A stretch of DNA of 41,218 nt from Ignavibacteria bacterium. Its GTDB lineage: Bacteria > Bacteroidota > Ignavibacteria > Ignavibacteriales > SURF-24. Shown in pieces: positions 7,793 through 16,509 of the stretch. The position numbers were made by a program, and so were the translations under genes. How positions within the stretch are numbered: position 1 is the first letter of the stretch; every line of letters starts with the position of its first letter. The notes below the pieces were generated by a model that was not told the DNA's origin, ran no database searches, and worked only from the letters and a program-made list of their open reading frames with translations. The stretch is from contig JAAXKQ010000025.1 in the NCBI GenBank assembly GCA_025612245.1, positions 1 through 41,218 on the forward strand. Reading direction: 5' to 3'.

Positions 7793-8383
7793 TCAGTACT
7801 CCGTCTTTTGCAAAATCTTTTTTAATTGACCAAGGGCTTTATGGAACCTGGCCTTTAAGGTCCCTTCAGGTGTATTTGTTATTTCGGAAATTTCTGAAAA
7901 CTTCATTCTCTGGTAATGCTTTAGAATAATAACTTCTTTCAGAAAGGGGTTTAACTGTTCAAGCGCACTGGCTATGGTATCCTTAAGTTCTGTATACTCA
8001 AGAAAACATCCTGCGGGTTCATCTGCCTCTTTATTGCTGGAATCATCTTCCAGTGTCACTTCCTCAAAGTCAATATGCGGATAACTGTAACGCTTCTTTA
8101 TCATTTCGTTACGGGTTAAATTTATTCCTATAGTGAAGAGCCACGACTTAAAAGCCCCTTTTTCAGGATCAAAGCTATGAGATGAAAACCAGGTCTTTGT
8201 AAATGTCTCCTGAAGAAGGTCTTCTGCTAGTTCCCGGTTATTCGTGTAGCGCAGAATAAAATTATATACGCTTTTACCGTACCTGTCGTACAGGACTTTT
8301 AAGGCATTGGTATTCTTTTCGGTTACCAGGGCCATCAGATCCTCGTCGGAATACTTGGCTATATTTATCTCTGTGTTATCCAT
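7793..8383 (-). CDS. ECF-family RNA polymerase sigma factor
   Basis: 196 residues. Region 2 (about 25-95) contains LYDRYGKSVYNFILRY and ELAEDLLQETFTKTW, the core-binding and -10 recognition parts. Region 4 (about 130-190) has LNPFLKEVIILKHYQRMKFS and the helix-turn-helix ISEITNTPEGTLKARFHKAL. Regions 1.1 and 3 are missing, as expected for extracytoplasmic-function sigma factors. An acidic linker (about 105-125) joins the two. It is the first gene of a three-gene operon with its cognate membrane anti-sigma factor and a zinc-ribbon membrane protein. Autoregulation is usual for this class, but no promoter could be assigned with confidence. Confidence 0.93.
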   Translation of the reverse strand: MDNTEINIAKYSDEDLMALVTEKNTNALKVLYDRYGKSVYNFILRYTNNRELAEDLLQETFTKTWFSSHSFDPEKGAFKSWLFTIGINLTRNEMIKKRYSYPHIDFEEVTLEDDSSNKEADEPAGCFLEYTELKDTIASALEQLNPFLKEVIILKHYQRMKFSEISEITNTPEGTLKARFHKALGQLKKILQKTEY

Positions 8384-8761
8384 TCATATAGCTATACAGG
8401 TTTAAGATGTAAAAGGTTGTCTTCTTTTAGAAAAATTGAAGAAATATTAATCGGTGGGCGAAATATAGGCATCATTAATCAGGATTTCCTCTAAATTTCC
8501 TGCTAACTGTATAATTAATTCTTAAAGAATTGTCAGCATAGCAGATCCCTGACAAATTGGCAGAACTAAGTTAATATTGAACCGGGAACAGGAGCAGGTC
8601 GTGTAAAACCATCAAAAAAGAAGTTTTTGGAAAATAAAGGCGTAGACAAGCTTCAGGAGGTTTTAAGAATTGAATTGAAACAAAAATTCAGTCCCGGTTT
8701 TATAAGTTATTAGAAGTCCGGTTAGTAACGTTTCCAATTGACACAAGGGGAGGGCTGGCCA
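8384..8761. other. Divergent intergenic region between the sigma operon and lepB
   Basis: It must hold the promoters of both flanking units. An open stretch at 8572-8713 (plus strand, no ATG; a TTG is at 8627) encodes a lysine-rich tail with coding-like content, ending KQKFSPGFISY. It could be a gene remnant. No riboswitch or strong hairpin was seen. Confidence 0.4.
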
Positions 8762-9697
8762 TTGAAAGCTAAAGATAGTCTGAAACAATTCTTTGGAATT
8801 AAAACCGAAGAAAAGCTACAGAGAGGAAAAGAAAAGCCGGGAAATAAGATAAAAGATTTAGTTAAGAATCTTTTATTTGCACTTATCGGGGCTCTTATCA
8901 TAAAAACATTTTTCCTGGAATCATCAAGGGTTCCTACAGGCTCCATGGAAGGCACTGTCCTGGTTGGAGACTTTGTGCTTGTCAATAAAGTAATCTATGG
9001 CTCATCTACACCAAGGAATATTCCATTTACAAATATCTCACTCCCGTTCTACACGTTTCCAGCATATCGTGAACCTCAAAGAGGAGAAGTCGTTGTTTTC
9101 GACTATCCGGGCAATTCTGACGAGCTAAATTCACCAGTTATATGGAGCTATGTAAAAAGGCTGATTGGCCTGCCTGGCGACACGGTCCAAATAAAGGATA
9201 AGGTACTGTTTGTAAATGGCAAGGAGTACCGGAGACCTCCGCATATTCAATATGTTGATCCGGGAACGAGACTTGCAGGAATAAATGATACGGATATATT
9301 TCCCCAAGGGGCACCATGGAATAGGGATAATTACGGTCCCTTAACTGTCCCAAAGAAAGGAGACGTGATAAAACTTAATTCCGCAAACATTGAACAGTGG
9401 AGGACGATAATCGACCGTGAATTCTCAGCAAGGGTGGTAAATGTTTCAGATGGTCAGATTACCATAAGTGGGAAACCTGTTAGTTCTTATACCTTGAAGA
9501 AGGATTATTACTTTATGATGGGTGATAACAGGGATAACAGTGCAGACAGCAGATACTGGGGATTTGTCCCAAGGGATAAAATAATCGGAAGAGCTGAAAT
9601 TATTTATTGGTCCTGGGATCCCTCCATTCCTTTTTATGAATTATTTAATTTGCTCGGCTCGGTCAGGCTTGGCAGAATTGCCAGGCTGATAGAATAA
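8762..9697 (+). CDS. lepB: Signal peptidase I
   Basis: Membrane-bound serine protease that cleaves Sec and Tat signal peptides on the outer face of the inner membrane. The 311-residue product has one N-terminal anchor (about 35-52), then box B PTGSMEGT with nucleophile Ser61, box D YVKRLIGLPGD with general-base Lys132, and box E GDNRDNSADSRYWGFV. A large insert between boxes D and E (about 140-235) is common in Bacteroidota-type enzymes. TTG 8762 has GGGGAGG 8 bases upstream and gives the usual short cytoplasmic tail; a TTG at 8738 lies before the ribosome binding site and is rejected. It is monocistronic in this window. Many secreted proteins nearby would be its substrates. Confidence 0.93.
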   Translation: MKAKDSLKQFFGIKTEEKLQRGKEKPGNKIKDLVKNLLFALIGALIIKTFFLESSRVPTGSMEGTVLVGDFVLVNKVIYGSSTPRNIPFTNISLPFYTFPAYREPQRGEVVVFDYPGNSDELNSPVIWSYVKRLIGLPGDTVQIKDKVLFVNGKEYRRPPHIQYVDPGTRLAGINDTDIFPQGAPWNRDNYGPLTVPKKGDVIKLNSANIEQWRTIIDREFSARVVNVSDGQITISGKPVSSYTLKKDYYFMMGDNRDNSADSRYWGFVPRDKIIGRAEIIYWSWDPSIPFYELFNLLGSVRLGRIARLIE

Positions 9698-9711
9698 TTT
9701 TTTCCATTTAA

Positions 9712-9878
9712 GTGAAGTTTCCAATCGGCCTGGACAGCGGAAAAACCATGGAGGATTATGGGCTGGATTGCCTCTAGAGGTTTTTATTACCAACAGAAGC
9801 GGGAAAATAGTAAAGTCTGACCTGCAAATGATTCCATCAGAAAGTACAATTGCCGGCTTATTTAAGACGAGCTCATAA
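9712..9878 (+). pseudogene. Decayed reading frame with a frameshift downstream of lepB
   Basis: From GTG 9712 the frame reads VKFPIGLDSGKTMEDYGLD and stops at 9775-9777. A second frame, offset by 1-2 bases (from about 9777), continues with coding-like sequence including EVFITNRSGKIVKSDLQM and ends at TAA 9876-9878. A single indel near 9775 would join them into one frame of about 54 codons. No family was recognised. It may be the 3' end of a lost gene. Confidence 0.35.
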
Positions 9879-9885
9879 AACAAGA

Positions 9886-9966
9886 GGCTGCCGGGAAGCC
9901 GCAAAATGTGGCAAATCTGAATTTATCTTTTTTTGTCTGCTTTATAGCGGCAGCTTCCCTGCAGCC
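9886..9966. repeat. Long imperfect inverted repeat
   Basis: The arms GGCTGCCGGGAAGCCGC (9886-9902) and GCGGCAGCTTCCCTGCAGCC (9947-9966) pair almost fully, with one mismatch and a 3-nt bulge, around a 44-base AT-rich loop that contains a run of seven Ts. It sits between lepB and the converging CBS gene and could serve as a terminator or be a small mobile palindrome. Confidence 0.6.
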
Positions 9967-9973
9967 CTGAACA

Positions 9974-10393
9974 TTATGAATGCTCCGATACCTTTTCGAG
10001 GACTTCTCCGCTCAACTGCTTGTTGCGTGAGGCAAGAACCAGGTCTCCTAAAGAACAGATTCCAACAAGCCTTTTCTGGCGGTTAAGAATTATAAGCCTT
10101 CTTATCTTATTCTTTTCCATAGTCTCTGCCATCTTTTCCACGGGCTCATCATCATAGCAGTAAACTACTTTTTTTGTCATTATGTCGCGTACCTTATCGG
10201 CTTTAGGGTCGTGCCCTTCGGCGGTTGACCTTATGGCAATATCCCTGTCCGTAATCATTCCTATCAGCTTGTCGTTCTCATAAACAGGCAGAATGCCGCA
10301 ATCCAGCGATTTCATTTTCTGTGCGGCTTCCGTTACGGAAATTTCGGGTTTTATGATCTCAACGTGCGGCGTCATTACATCTTTAATTGTCAT
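9974..10393 (-). CDS. CBS-pair domain protein
   Basis: 139 residues made of two cystathionine-beta-synthase motifs, roughly residues 5-60 (VMTPHVEIIKPEISVTEAA; GILPVYENDKLIGMITDRDI) and 70-125 (IMTKKVVYCYDDEPVEKMA; RRLIILNRQKRLVGICSLGD). They fold together into one Bateman module that binds adenosine nucleotides or S-adenosylmethionine. No catalytic or DNA-binding domain is attached. Stand-alone CBS proteins act as energy or stress sensors, but this one's partner is unknown. ATG 10393 follows a perfect AAGGAGG at 7 bases; a TTG six bases earlier is too close to that site. It appears monocistronic. Confidence 0.9.
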   Translation of the reverse strand: MTIKDVMTPHVEIIKPEISVTEAAQKMKSLDCGILPVYENDKLIGMITDRDIAIRSTAEGHDPKADKVRDIMTKKVVYCYDDEPVEKMAETMEKNKIRRLIILNRQKRLVGICSLGDLVLASRNKQLSGEVLEKVSEHS

Positions 10394-10564
10394 ATCCAAT
10401 CCTCCTTATATTATTTGTTATAATACTATTCTAAAAATCGCTTTAAGTTTCAAGACATTTTCCAGAGGTGAAAATTCATATTTATATTTGTCCAATCCTC
10501 GCTTATGTGTTATTTTAAAGGCAAAATAATTCATCCCATTTTGCTGAAATTCAGGAGCTGATTT

Positions 10565-13500
10565 ATGTCATTTAAGGCATATGTTGTCTTTTTGTTGTGC
10601 CTCATGTCGGTCACATGTCCGGCTGAAACCGTTAAAAGTAAATCCTTTGTCAACGACGGCTGGAAAGCCTGGCAGAAAAATGACCACGGTCTTGTAAAGG
10701 AAAATTTTCTCAACGCAATCAAAGAGGACCCTAAGAACACGCACGCCTACTGGGGACTGGCTTTTTTGTATTCCCTGGAAGCAAAACAACAGGATGCCTG
10801 GAATACCTTTAAGACAGTTCTGGACATTGAACCCAATGCCTACCCATATATTTATTCCATTATGAATCTGAATTGTGTATATGGAAAGGAACTCTCTAAC
10901 CCGGAAATTGTTGAGTGGTACAAAAAAATTATGGAGAACCCAGACTATGGCGGCGTTCTCCGCGCCATGGCCAATGAAAGGCTCGGTAAATATTACATGT
11001 CCAGGCATAATTTTGCCGAGGCTGAAAAGTGCTTTAGCGACATTAACTCCATTGATGACTGGATGTTAATAGGCCCATTTGACAATATTTCAGCCTCTGG
11101 ATACGATAAGGCCTATCCGCCTGAAACCGAGTTCTCCCCAAAGAAATCTTACTCAGGGCAGAACGGCATACCGGCAAAGTGGGTTAAGCTTATAAAACCA
11201 AGAAATGACCGCTGGATAGACTTTCTGCGTTACTATGCCCAGTCCAATGCGGTTATCTATGCCAATACATTTGTTTATTCTCCCACAAAGCAGACCGTGC
11301 AGCTCAGAATAGGCACCTCCGGATTCTTAAGGGCGTTTGTCAACGACCAGCTCGTAATAGACGTCTTTGACGAATATAATAATGATCTCGATACCTACAT
11401 TGCTGAGGTGGAACTGCAGGAGGGCTGGAACAGGCTGCTTGTTAAGTGCGGATCGGCTGAAATTTCAGCCTGCAATTTCCTTGCCCGCATAACCGACGCA
11501 AGGGGAAATAAAATCGATGGACTTAAAATTTCTTCAGACAAGCAGAAATATGGTAAAGCAAATTCTGCAGGTTCAAAAATGATTCCCAATTTTGCCGAGG
11601 AATATTTCCGAGATAAAATTAAATCTAAACCGGACGAACCGGAAAACTATATGCTCCTTGCCGAGACGTATTTAAGGAACGACAAGGCCGTAGATGCCGA
11701 AATGGTTCTTAATGAGGCAATCAGACAGTTTCCGGATTGCATGCTCTTTTACCATAAGATTGCTGAGGCTTACGCCAGGAGCAAAAAGAATGACGAAATG
11801 GAAACAGCCTACGAGAAGATATTCTCTGCAGATAAGAGCATACCGGACGTGCTGAGCTATAAAATTATGCAGCTGCTTAAAAATGAGGATTACGACAAGG
11901 CTGAAGAAATAACAAAATTACTGGAGCAGTCTGCACCGGAATCGCAGGAACTCATAGCGGTTAAACTTGAAACGGCCGGCAACAGAAAACAGATGGATAA
12001 GGTACTTGAGATTTCCCGGAATGCATGCGAAAAATTCCCTTATGAATACCAGTATGCATACCTGGACGCCGCAATAAAATACCAGAAAACAAAAAAGACC
12101 GAGGATGCGGTTAAGGTTTTTCAGGACTATCTGAAGAGGAATTTCTCCGATGACGCCCTTTATGCAATTTCGCAGTTTTACCTTCAGGGCTCGGATATTA
12201 CGAACTGGGAAAAGTACATAGATTCCTTGATTGCATATGAACCCGTCTCGCCGGGATTCTACTATGCCAAGGCTAATACCTTTTATGCCATGCGCGATTA
12301 CGACAAGGCAGAAAGGGAAATAAACAAAGCCCTCGAATTCTGCTACAACAGTCCCCAGTACTGGACACTTCTGGGCGAGATTTGCAGGATGAAAAATGAA
12401 AAGGACCGCGCCATTGAAATGCTGAATAATGCTCTGATTTATAACCCGGCAAACTATGAGGCGCGCGACATGATAAGGGAGCTGCAGGGGAAGAAATCGC
12501 TCTATCAGCAGTTCGCAACCGAGGATATAAATTCACTGGTTAAGAATTCTCCTTCGAAGGAAGCCTACCCTAACGACGACGGCCTCGTTCTATTGAACAG
12601 CATGAAAAGGCTAGTATATGAGAAGGGCGCCTCCGAATCCACACAGGAGCTCCTGGTTAAGGTTTTCAATAAAAAGGGGATTGATTCGTACAAGGAGCAC
12701 TGGGCCGATTGTTATTCAAACCAACAGCTCATAATTGAAAAAGCCGTAACCATCAAGAAAGACGGCAGTGAAATTAAGGCCGATGTTTCAGACGACCACA
12801 TCGTGTTCAAGTCACTTGAAGAAAACGACTGCATTTACATTAAGCACCGCATAAAAAATGTCTTTGCCGGAATTCTGGCCAAGTACTACTGGGATTCCTT
12901 TAATTTCAGCAGCAGCTATCCTGTTAAGAAAGCAAGCTACAGCGTGCTCCTTGAAAATGATTCCGATTTCAGGTACTCTGCTCAGAACATGTCACTTAAG
13001 CCAGAGGTAAAAAAAACCGGGGAAGGCTCAATCTACAGCTGGGTGCTGGAAGATCAGCCGGCTGTTGTTGAAGAGTACGGCATGCCTGAACTCGTTGACG
13101 TGGGAAAAGTACTGAACATATCCAACCTGCCCGACTGGGGAGTTCTGGTTGAATGGTATTCTGACCTGACAAAAAATAAAACAAGATCCGATTATGAAAT
13201 AAAAGACCAGGTAAAAAAACTCTTTGAAGGCAGGACAAGTCTTAGCGAGGAAGATAAAGTCAGGATTATATATGACTTTATTACCGAGAACATCAGATAC
13301 AGCAGCGTTTCTTTCCGCCAGTCGGGCCTCATTCCACAGAGGGCAAGGGACGTGCTCGCAAGTAAAATAGGCGATTGCAAGGACATGGCAACCTTGTGCA
13401 AAGCCATGCTGAAAGAAGAAGGAATCAATTCTCATTATGTGCTTCTCAGTACCATAGACAATGGCCGCTTTGAGAACGTGCTCCCTTCGCTCTTATTTAA

Positions 13501-14311
13501 CCATTGCATACTGGCCGTGGAAACACAGAAAGGAGAGAAGTTCCTGGATCTTACGGCAAGCAATTACCCGGTTAAATCGCTGCCCATTCTGGATATAAAT
13601 GCGTTCTATCTTCTGATCAAGCCTGGAGTCACTTCTCCCGGAAGAATTCCTTCGGACTGCTTTCAACAAAGCCTGTCCTACAGGCACACCACCGTAAGCA
13701 TTAGCCAGGAGGGAAGTGTTCAGGTAAAGTGCAATAGCAGGAAAACGGGCCTTGCCGGAGCCTCATTCAGGGATTCGTTCAGGTTTGTAGACACCACTGA
13801 AGCCAAAGAGGAAATGTCAAAAACATTAAGCCGGATATTCCCCAACCTGAAGCTTCTTGAATACAACTGCAAAAACCTGAATGACTTTGAAGAGCCCGTG
13901 GACTTCAGCTATACCTTTGAAGCTCCCGGTCTGCTTAATGAAACCGGCAACTTTTCCATACTCAGGATGCCATGGCTGGATGAGCTGAACCCCGATTACG
14001 GCTTTTCATACGAGAAAAGACAGTACCCTTACTACAGGCTCTGGCCTATAGACAGCCTGACCGAGGAAATTGACATCAATCTTCCTAAAGGCTATGAGCC
14101 GATGGACAAGGAACAGTCCGCAAAATTTTCATCATCTTTTGCAGATTACTCGCTGAGTACCTCTTATAAGGATGGGGTAATACATGCAAAAAGAATCATT
14201 AACTTTAAGAACTCTTTAATTACACCGGAAGATTATTCGGCGTGCAAGGATTTTTACAATAAAGTTATTAAGGAAGACTCTAAGCAGGTGCTGCTGAAAA
14301 AGAACATTTAG
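10565..14311 (+). CDS. Large secreted TPR / DUF3857 / transglutaminase-like protein
   Basis: 1248 residues with an N-terminal signal peptide (about 1-20). Early TPR repeats (about 30-150) are followed by a beta-sandwich carbohydrate-binding-like segment (about 160-315, WMLIGPFDN to NRLLVKCG), more TPR repeats (about 345-650), a DUF3857 domain (about 690-870), and a transglutaminase-core domain with catalytic Cys938 (IGDCKDMATLCKAML), His980 and Asp995. A final beta-rich domain closes the protein. This domain order is common in Bacteroidota. Transglutaminase-like folds here may act as cysteine peptidases or cross-linkers in the periplasm, but no substrate is known. ATG 10565 has AGGAG 7 bases upstream. 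The gene is monocistronic, with a terminator shared with the converging exonuclease gene. Confidence 0.88.
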   Translation: MSFKAYVVFLLCLMSVTCPAETVKSKSFVNDGWKAWQKNDHGLVKENFLNAIKEDPKNTHAYWGLAFLYSLEAKQQDAWNTFKTVLDIEPNAYPYIYSIMNLNCVYGKELSNPEIVEWYKKIMENPDYGGVLRAMANERLGKYYMSRHNFAEAEKCFSDINSIDDWMLIGPFDNISASGYDKAYPPETEFSPKKSYSGQNGIPAKWVKLIKPRNDRWIDFLRYYAQSNAVIYANTFVYSPTKQTVQLRIGTSGFLRAFVNDQLVIDVFDEYNNDLDTYIAEVELQEGWNRLLVKCGSAEISACNFLARITDARGNKIDGLKISSDKQKYGKANSAGSKMIPNFAEEYFRDKIKSKPDEPENYMLLAETYLRNDKAVDAEMVLNEAIRQFPDCMLFYHKIAEAYARSKKNDEMETAYEKIFSADKSIPDVLSYKIMQLLKNEDYDKAEEITKLLEQSAPESQELIAVKLETAGNRKQMDKVLEISRNACEKFPYEYQYAYLDAAIKYQKTKKTEDAVKVFQDYLKRNFSDDALYAISQFYLQGSDITNWEKYIDSLIAYEPVSPGFYYAKANTFYAMRDYDKAEREINKALEFCYNSPQYWTLLGEICRMKNEKDRAIEMLNNALIYNPANYEARDMIRELQGKKSLYQQFATEDINSLVKNSPSKEAYPNDDGLVLLNSMKRLVYEKGASESTQELLVKVFNKKGIDSYKEHWADCYSNQQLIIEKAVTIKKDGSEIKADVSDDHIVFKSLEENDCIYIKHRIKNVFAGILAKYYWDSFNFSSSYPVKKASYSVLLENDSDFRYSAQNMSLKPEVKKTGEGSIYSWVLEDQPAVVEEYGMPELVDVGKVLNISNLPDWGVLVEWYSDLTKNKTRSDYEIKDQVKKLFEGRTSLSEEDKVRIIYDFITENIRYSSVSFRQSGLIPQRARDVLASKIGDCKDMATLCKAMLKEEGINSHYVLLSTIDNGRFENVLPSLLFNHCILAVETQKGEKFLDLTASNYPVKSLPILDINAFYLLIKPGVTSPGRIPSDCFQQSLSYRHTTVSISQEGSVQVKCNSRKTGLAGASFRDSFRFVDTTEAKEEMSKTLSRIFPNLKLLEYNCKNLNDFEEPVDFSYTFEAPGLLNETGNFSILRMPWLDELNPDYGFSYEKRQYPYYRLWPIDSLTEEIDINLPKGYEPMDKEQSAKFSSSFADYSLSTSYKDGVIHAKRIINFKNSLITPEDYSACKDFYNKVIKEDSKQVLLKKNI

Positions 14312-14362
14312 GCTGCCCCTTACAGCCGAAAAGTAAAACCGGGATTATGATTCTGCTGCCCA

Positions 14363-14405
14363 AAAGCCCTGTAGAGAAATCTTTACAGGGCTTTACTGTT
14401 TTTCT
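14363..14405 (+). terminator. Bidirectional intrinsic terminator
   Basis: An 11-bp perfect stem, AAAGCCCTGTA / TACAGGGCTTT, with a 10-base loop. It is followed by ACTGTTTTT on the plus strand and flanked by As on the other side, between two converging genes. Confidence 0.85.
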
Positions 14406-14428
14406 GAGAAAATATCCGGCTTTCTTTA

Positions 14429-14947
14429 TCATCCGTCTGTAAGAGAGTTCCCGCGAGCACGCGTGTGCTCCAGGGCCCTGATCATTATCCGGGCGCATGC
14501 CTCAGTATCCGATCCCGCCTCGTGGTGGTTTAAGGGAATACCGAAATAATCGCATACATTGTTTAGCTTTGTGGGATAAATATTCCAGAGGCTGCGCGAT
14601 ATTTTGACTGTGCACCTGAAAGGAATTTCCGGGTACCTTATGTCGTAAAGGCGGCAGTAGGCTTTCAGCACCCCCTCGTCAAACGAGGAGTTATGGGCGC
14701 AAAGAAAATCAACGCCATTGAACATGGGCCTTATTTCAGGCCACAGTTCTCCAAATGTAAGTTCATCTTTTACGTCATTCCAAGCAATGCCGTGAAGGCT
14801 GGTAAATACAAACCAGGAGTTTGGCGGTTTTATAAGGCGTGTCTGCCTTTGTACAATAATGCCGTTCTCAACGCGCACAAGCCCAATTGCGCAGGCGCTT
14901 TCCCTTTTATAATTTGCGGTTTCAAAATCTATAGCCAGAAAATTCAA
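14429..14947 (-). CDS. DnaQ-like 3'-5' exonuclease (DEDDh)
   Basis: 172 residues forming a single RNase-H-fold exonuclease domain. The metal ligands are visible: FLAIDFETAN (Asp7, Glu9) in ExoI, CAHNSSFD (Asp90) in ExoII, and HEAGSDTEA (His142, Asp147) in ExoIII, so it is the DEDDh subtype of DNA polymerase III epsilon subunit relatives. The LHGI segment before ExoII is also typical. It has no polymerase-binding tail and no GIY-YIG domain, so a repair or RNA-trimming role is as likely as replication proofreading. It is transcribed divergently from the TlpA-like gene. Confidence 0.9.
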   Translation of the reverse strand: MNFLAIDFETANYKRESACAIGLVRVENGIIVQRQTRLIKPPNSWFVFTSLHGIAWNDVKDELTFGELWPEIRPMFNGVDFLCAHNSSFDEGVLKAYCRLYDIRYPEIPFRCTVKISRSLWNIYPTKLNNVCDYFGIPLNHHEAGSDTEACARIMIRALEHTRARGNSLTDG

Positions 14948-14983
14948 GCTTTACCATGTCCTATTTTTGGCCGAAATATAATT

Positions 14984-15031
14984 CTTTTTGAGCTATTATA
15001 AAATCTGTTTTTATAATAGCTTTTCAAAAAG
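14984..15031. repeat. Long AT-rich hairpin between divergent genes
   Basis: The arms CTTTTTG+AGCTATTATAAA (14984-15002) and TTTATAATAGCT...CAAAAAG (15010-15031) pair over about 19 bp, with a 3-base bulge and a 7-base loop. It lies upstream of both divergent genes (exonuclease and TlpA-like), so a terminator role is unlikely for either. It could be an operator or a cruciform site. Confidence 0.6.
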
Positions 15032-15150
15032 ATAATTAATAATTTAGAACTATCAAAGGCCCGTCAGCCCTCACGTTATTCATTATATACTATGCAGATT
15101 CCCGTTCCGGTAATACATTATTATAATTTTAACTTCAGGAGAGCCTCAAT

Positions 15151-16431
15151 ATGAAAAAAATCATCCTTGTCCTTTTAGTCCTGGCCTCCGGCCTTTTTGC
15201 ACAATCAAAACCCGTTTCGGGGAGTAGTTATACCGTTCAATATGATGCTTCCTTGAGCGGGATACTGGAGAATTCCGAAGGAATAACTCTTGTTTATGCG
15301 TTCGATTACTGGGGCACATTACCCAGCGTTCCAAACAATGCAGGTGACCTCTTTAAGAACGTCCAGACTCCGGACACCGGCAGGGTTTTCAAGGAGAAGA
15401 TGAGAAAGGAGGGGAAGGTCTGGAAAGCCGTAATCAGTATTCCTGAGAAAGCTTCTCTGTTGTCTTATTATTTTACCGACGGCACAAAAAGTGACAACAA
15501 CAACAGGGGAACCTATGTTTCCTATATATACGACAGCAAAATGAAGCCTGTTAGGAATGCTCACTTCTCAAACGTGGATTTCATGGCGATGGCTGGGAAA
15601 TCCATTGATGAACAGATCCGCGAGCTGGAGGCCGAAGTTAAAGCTTATCCCGATAACTTTACGGCAAGATTTGCATACTGGAACAAGAAAATGGAGAAGG
15701 CAAAAGATTACAACGAGCTTCATAAAACAAGAAAGGAATTTGAGAAATACTACACTGACCTTAAAAAGAAATATGCCGGCAATTATGAAGTTTTGAACAT
15801 TGAGGCCAGAACATACGACGTCTACAGGTACAACCTCAGCGAAGTGCTCAACCAGGAATTCATGGATATTGAAGAAGTCTATAAGAACTTAATTATGCAA
15901 ATTCCGGTTGAAAAAATGAATTCCCAGATTCTGCGCCGCTATCAGGCAATGAAAAGAAATGAAGAGAGCAAGAAGTTCAACGAATCCGTTGTGGGTAAAG
16001 ATGCTCCCGAATTCAGCTTTGAGACAATTAAGGGAGAGAAAATGAAACTCTCCGGCCTGAAGGGAAAATTTGTGCTGCTCGATTTCTGGGGAACATGGTG
16101 CGGTCCATGTGTGGGAGAAATACCGAACCTGGTAAAAGCTTACAGGCAGTTTAAGGAAAAGGGCTTTGAAATTGTGAGCATCAGCAGCGACCAGATGAAT
16201 GGGAAAAAGGACAAGGAATACCTCAAGAAATTTACGGATGAGAAAGAGATGACGTGGAATCACGTGCTGGATGACGGGACGATTCATCAGCTGTTTAGGA
16301 TTAATCACTGGCCCACGCTCTATCTGATAGACAAGGACGGGAAAATAATCCGGAATGAAACAGCCTTAAGGGGAGCGGACCTGGAAAGAACGCTCAAAGA
16401 GGTCCTGCCCGAAACCTCGGCAATGAAATAA
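15151..16431 (+). CDS. Secreted TlpA/ResA-like thiol-disulfide oxidoreductase
   Basis: 426 residues. The signal peptide (about 1-17) ends in LFAQ. The N-terminal half (about 20-130) is a beta-rich domain seen in Bacteroidota thioredoxin-like proteins; the middle (about 140-270) is helical and lysine-rich. The C-terminal thioredoxin domain (about 285-420) has FWGTWCGPC, with redox cysteines 317 and 320, and the cis-proline stretch NHWPTLYLID. Such proteins reduce or isomerise disulfides in the periplasm, for example during cytochrome c maturation. The neighbouring genes give no hint of the partner. ATG 15151 follows TTCAGGAGAG. Confidence 0.9.
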   Translation: MKKIILVLLVLASGLFAQSKPVSGSSYTVQYDASLSGILENSEGITLVYAFDYWGTLPSVPNNAGDLFKNVQTPDTGRVFKEKMRKEGKVWKAVISIPEKASLLSYYFTDGTKSDNNNRGTYVSYIYDSKMKPVRNAHFSNVDFMAMAGKSIDEQIRELEAEVKAYPDNFTARFAYWNKKMEKAKDYNELHKTRKEFEKYYTDLKKKYAGNYEVLNIEARTYDVYRYNLSEVLNQEFMDIEEVYKNLIMQIPVEKMNSQILRRYQAMKRNEESKKFNESVVGKDAPEFSFETIKGEKMKLSGLKGKFVLLDFWGTWCGPCVGEIPNLVKAYRQFKEKGFEIVSISSDQMNGKKDKEYLKKFTDEKEMTWNHVLDDGTIHQLFRINHWPTLYLIDKDGKIIRNETALRGADLERTLKEVLPETSAMK

Positions 16432-16478
16432 GAGTAAAATAAAATATTTGCCGTAATGACTGATGAAAAAACGAAGTG

Positions 16479-16500
16479 AGCCCGCGGAAGCGGGCTTAGT
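16479..16500. terminator. Bidirectional terminator between converging genes
   Basis: Stem AGCCCGC / GCGGGCT with loop GGAA. On the minus strand a run of six Ts follows further out; on the plus strand TTAGTTATA follows. Confidence 0.7.
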
Positions 16501-16509
16501 TATATGAGC

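Noticed and set aside
8392-8420. A possible ECF promoter for the sigma operon (minus-strand CAACCTTTT and GTATAG).
   Set aside because: The putative -10 box lies only about 9 bases from the start codon, leaving almost no leader, and no second copy of the motif was found in the window.
12996-13435. Antisense frames of 78-135 codons inside the large transglutaminase gene.
   Set aside because: They are shadows of a long gene with intact domains and have no ribosome binding sites or recognisable content.
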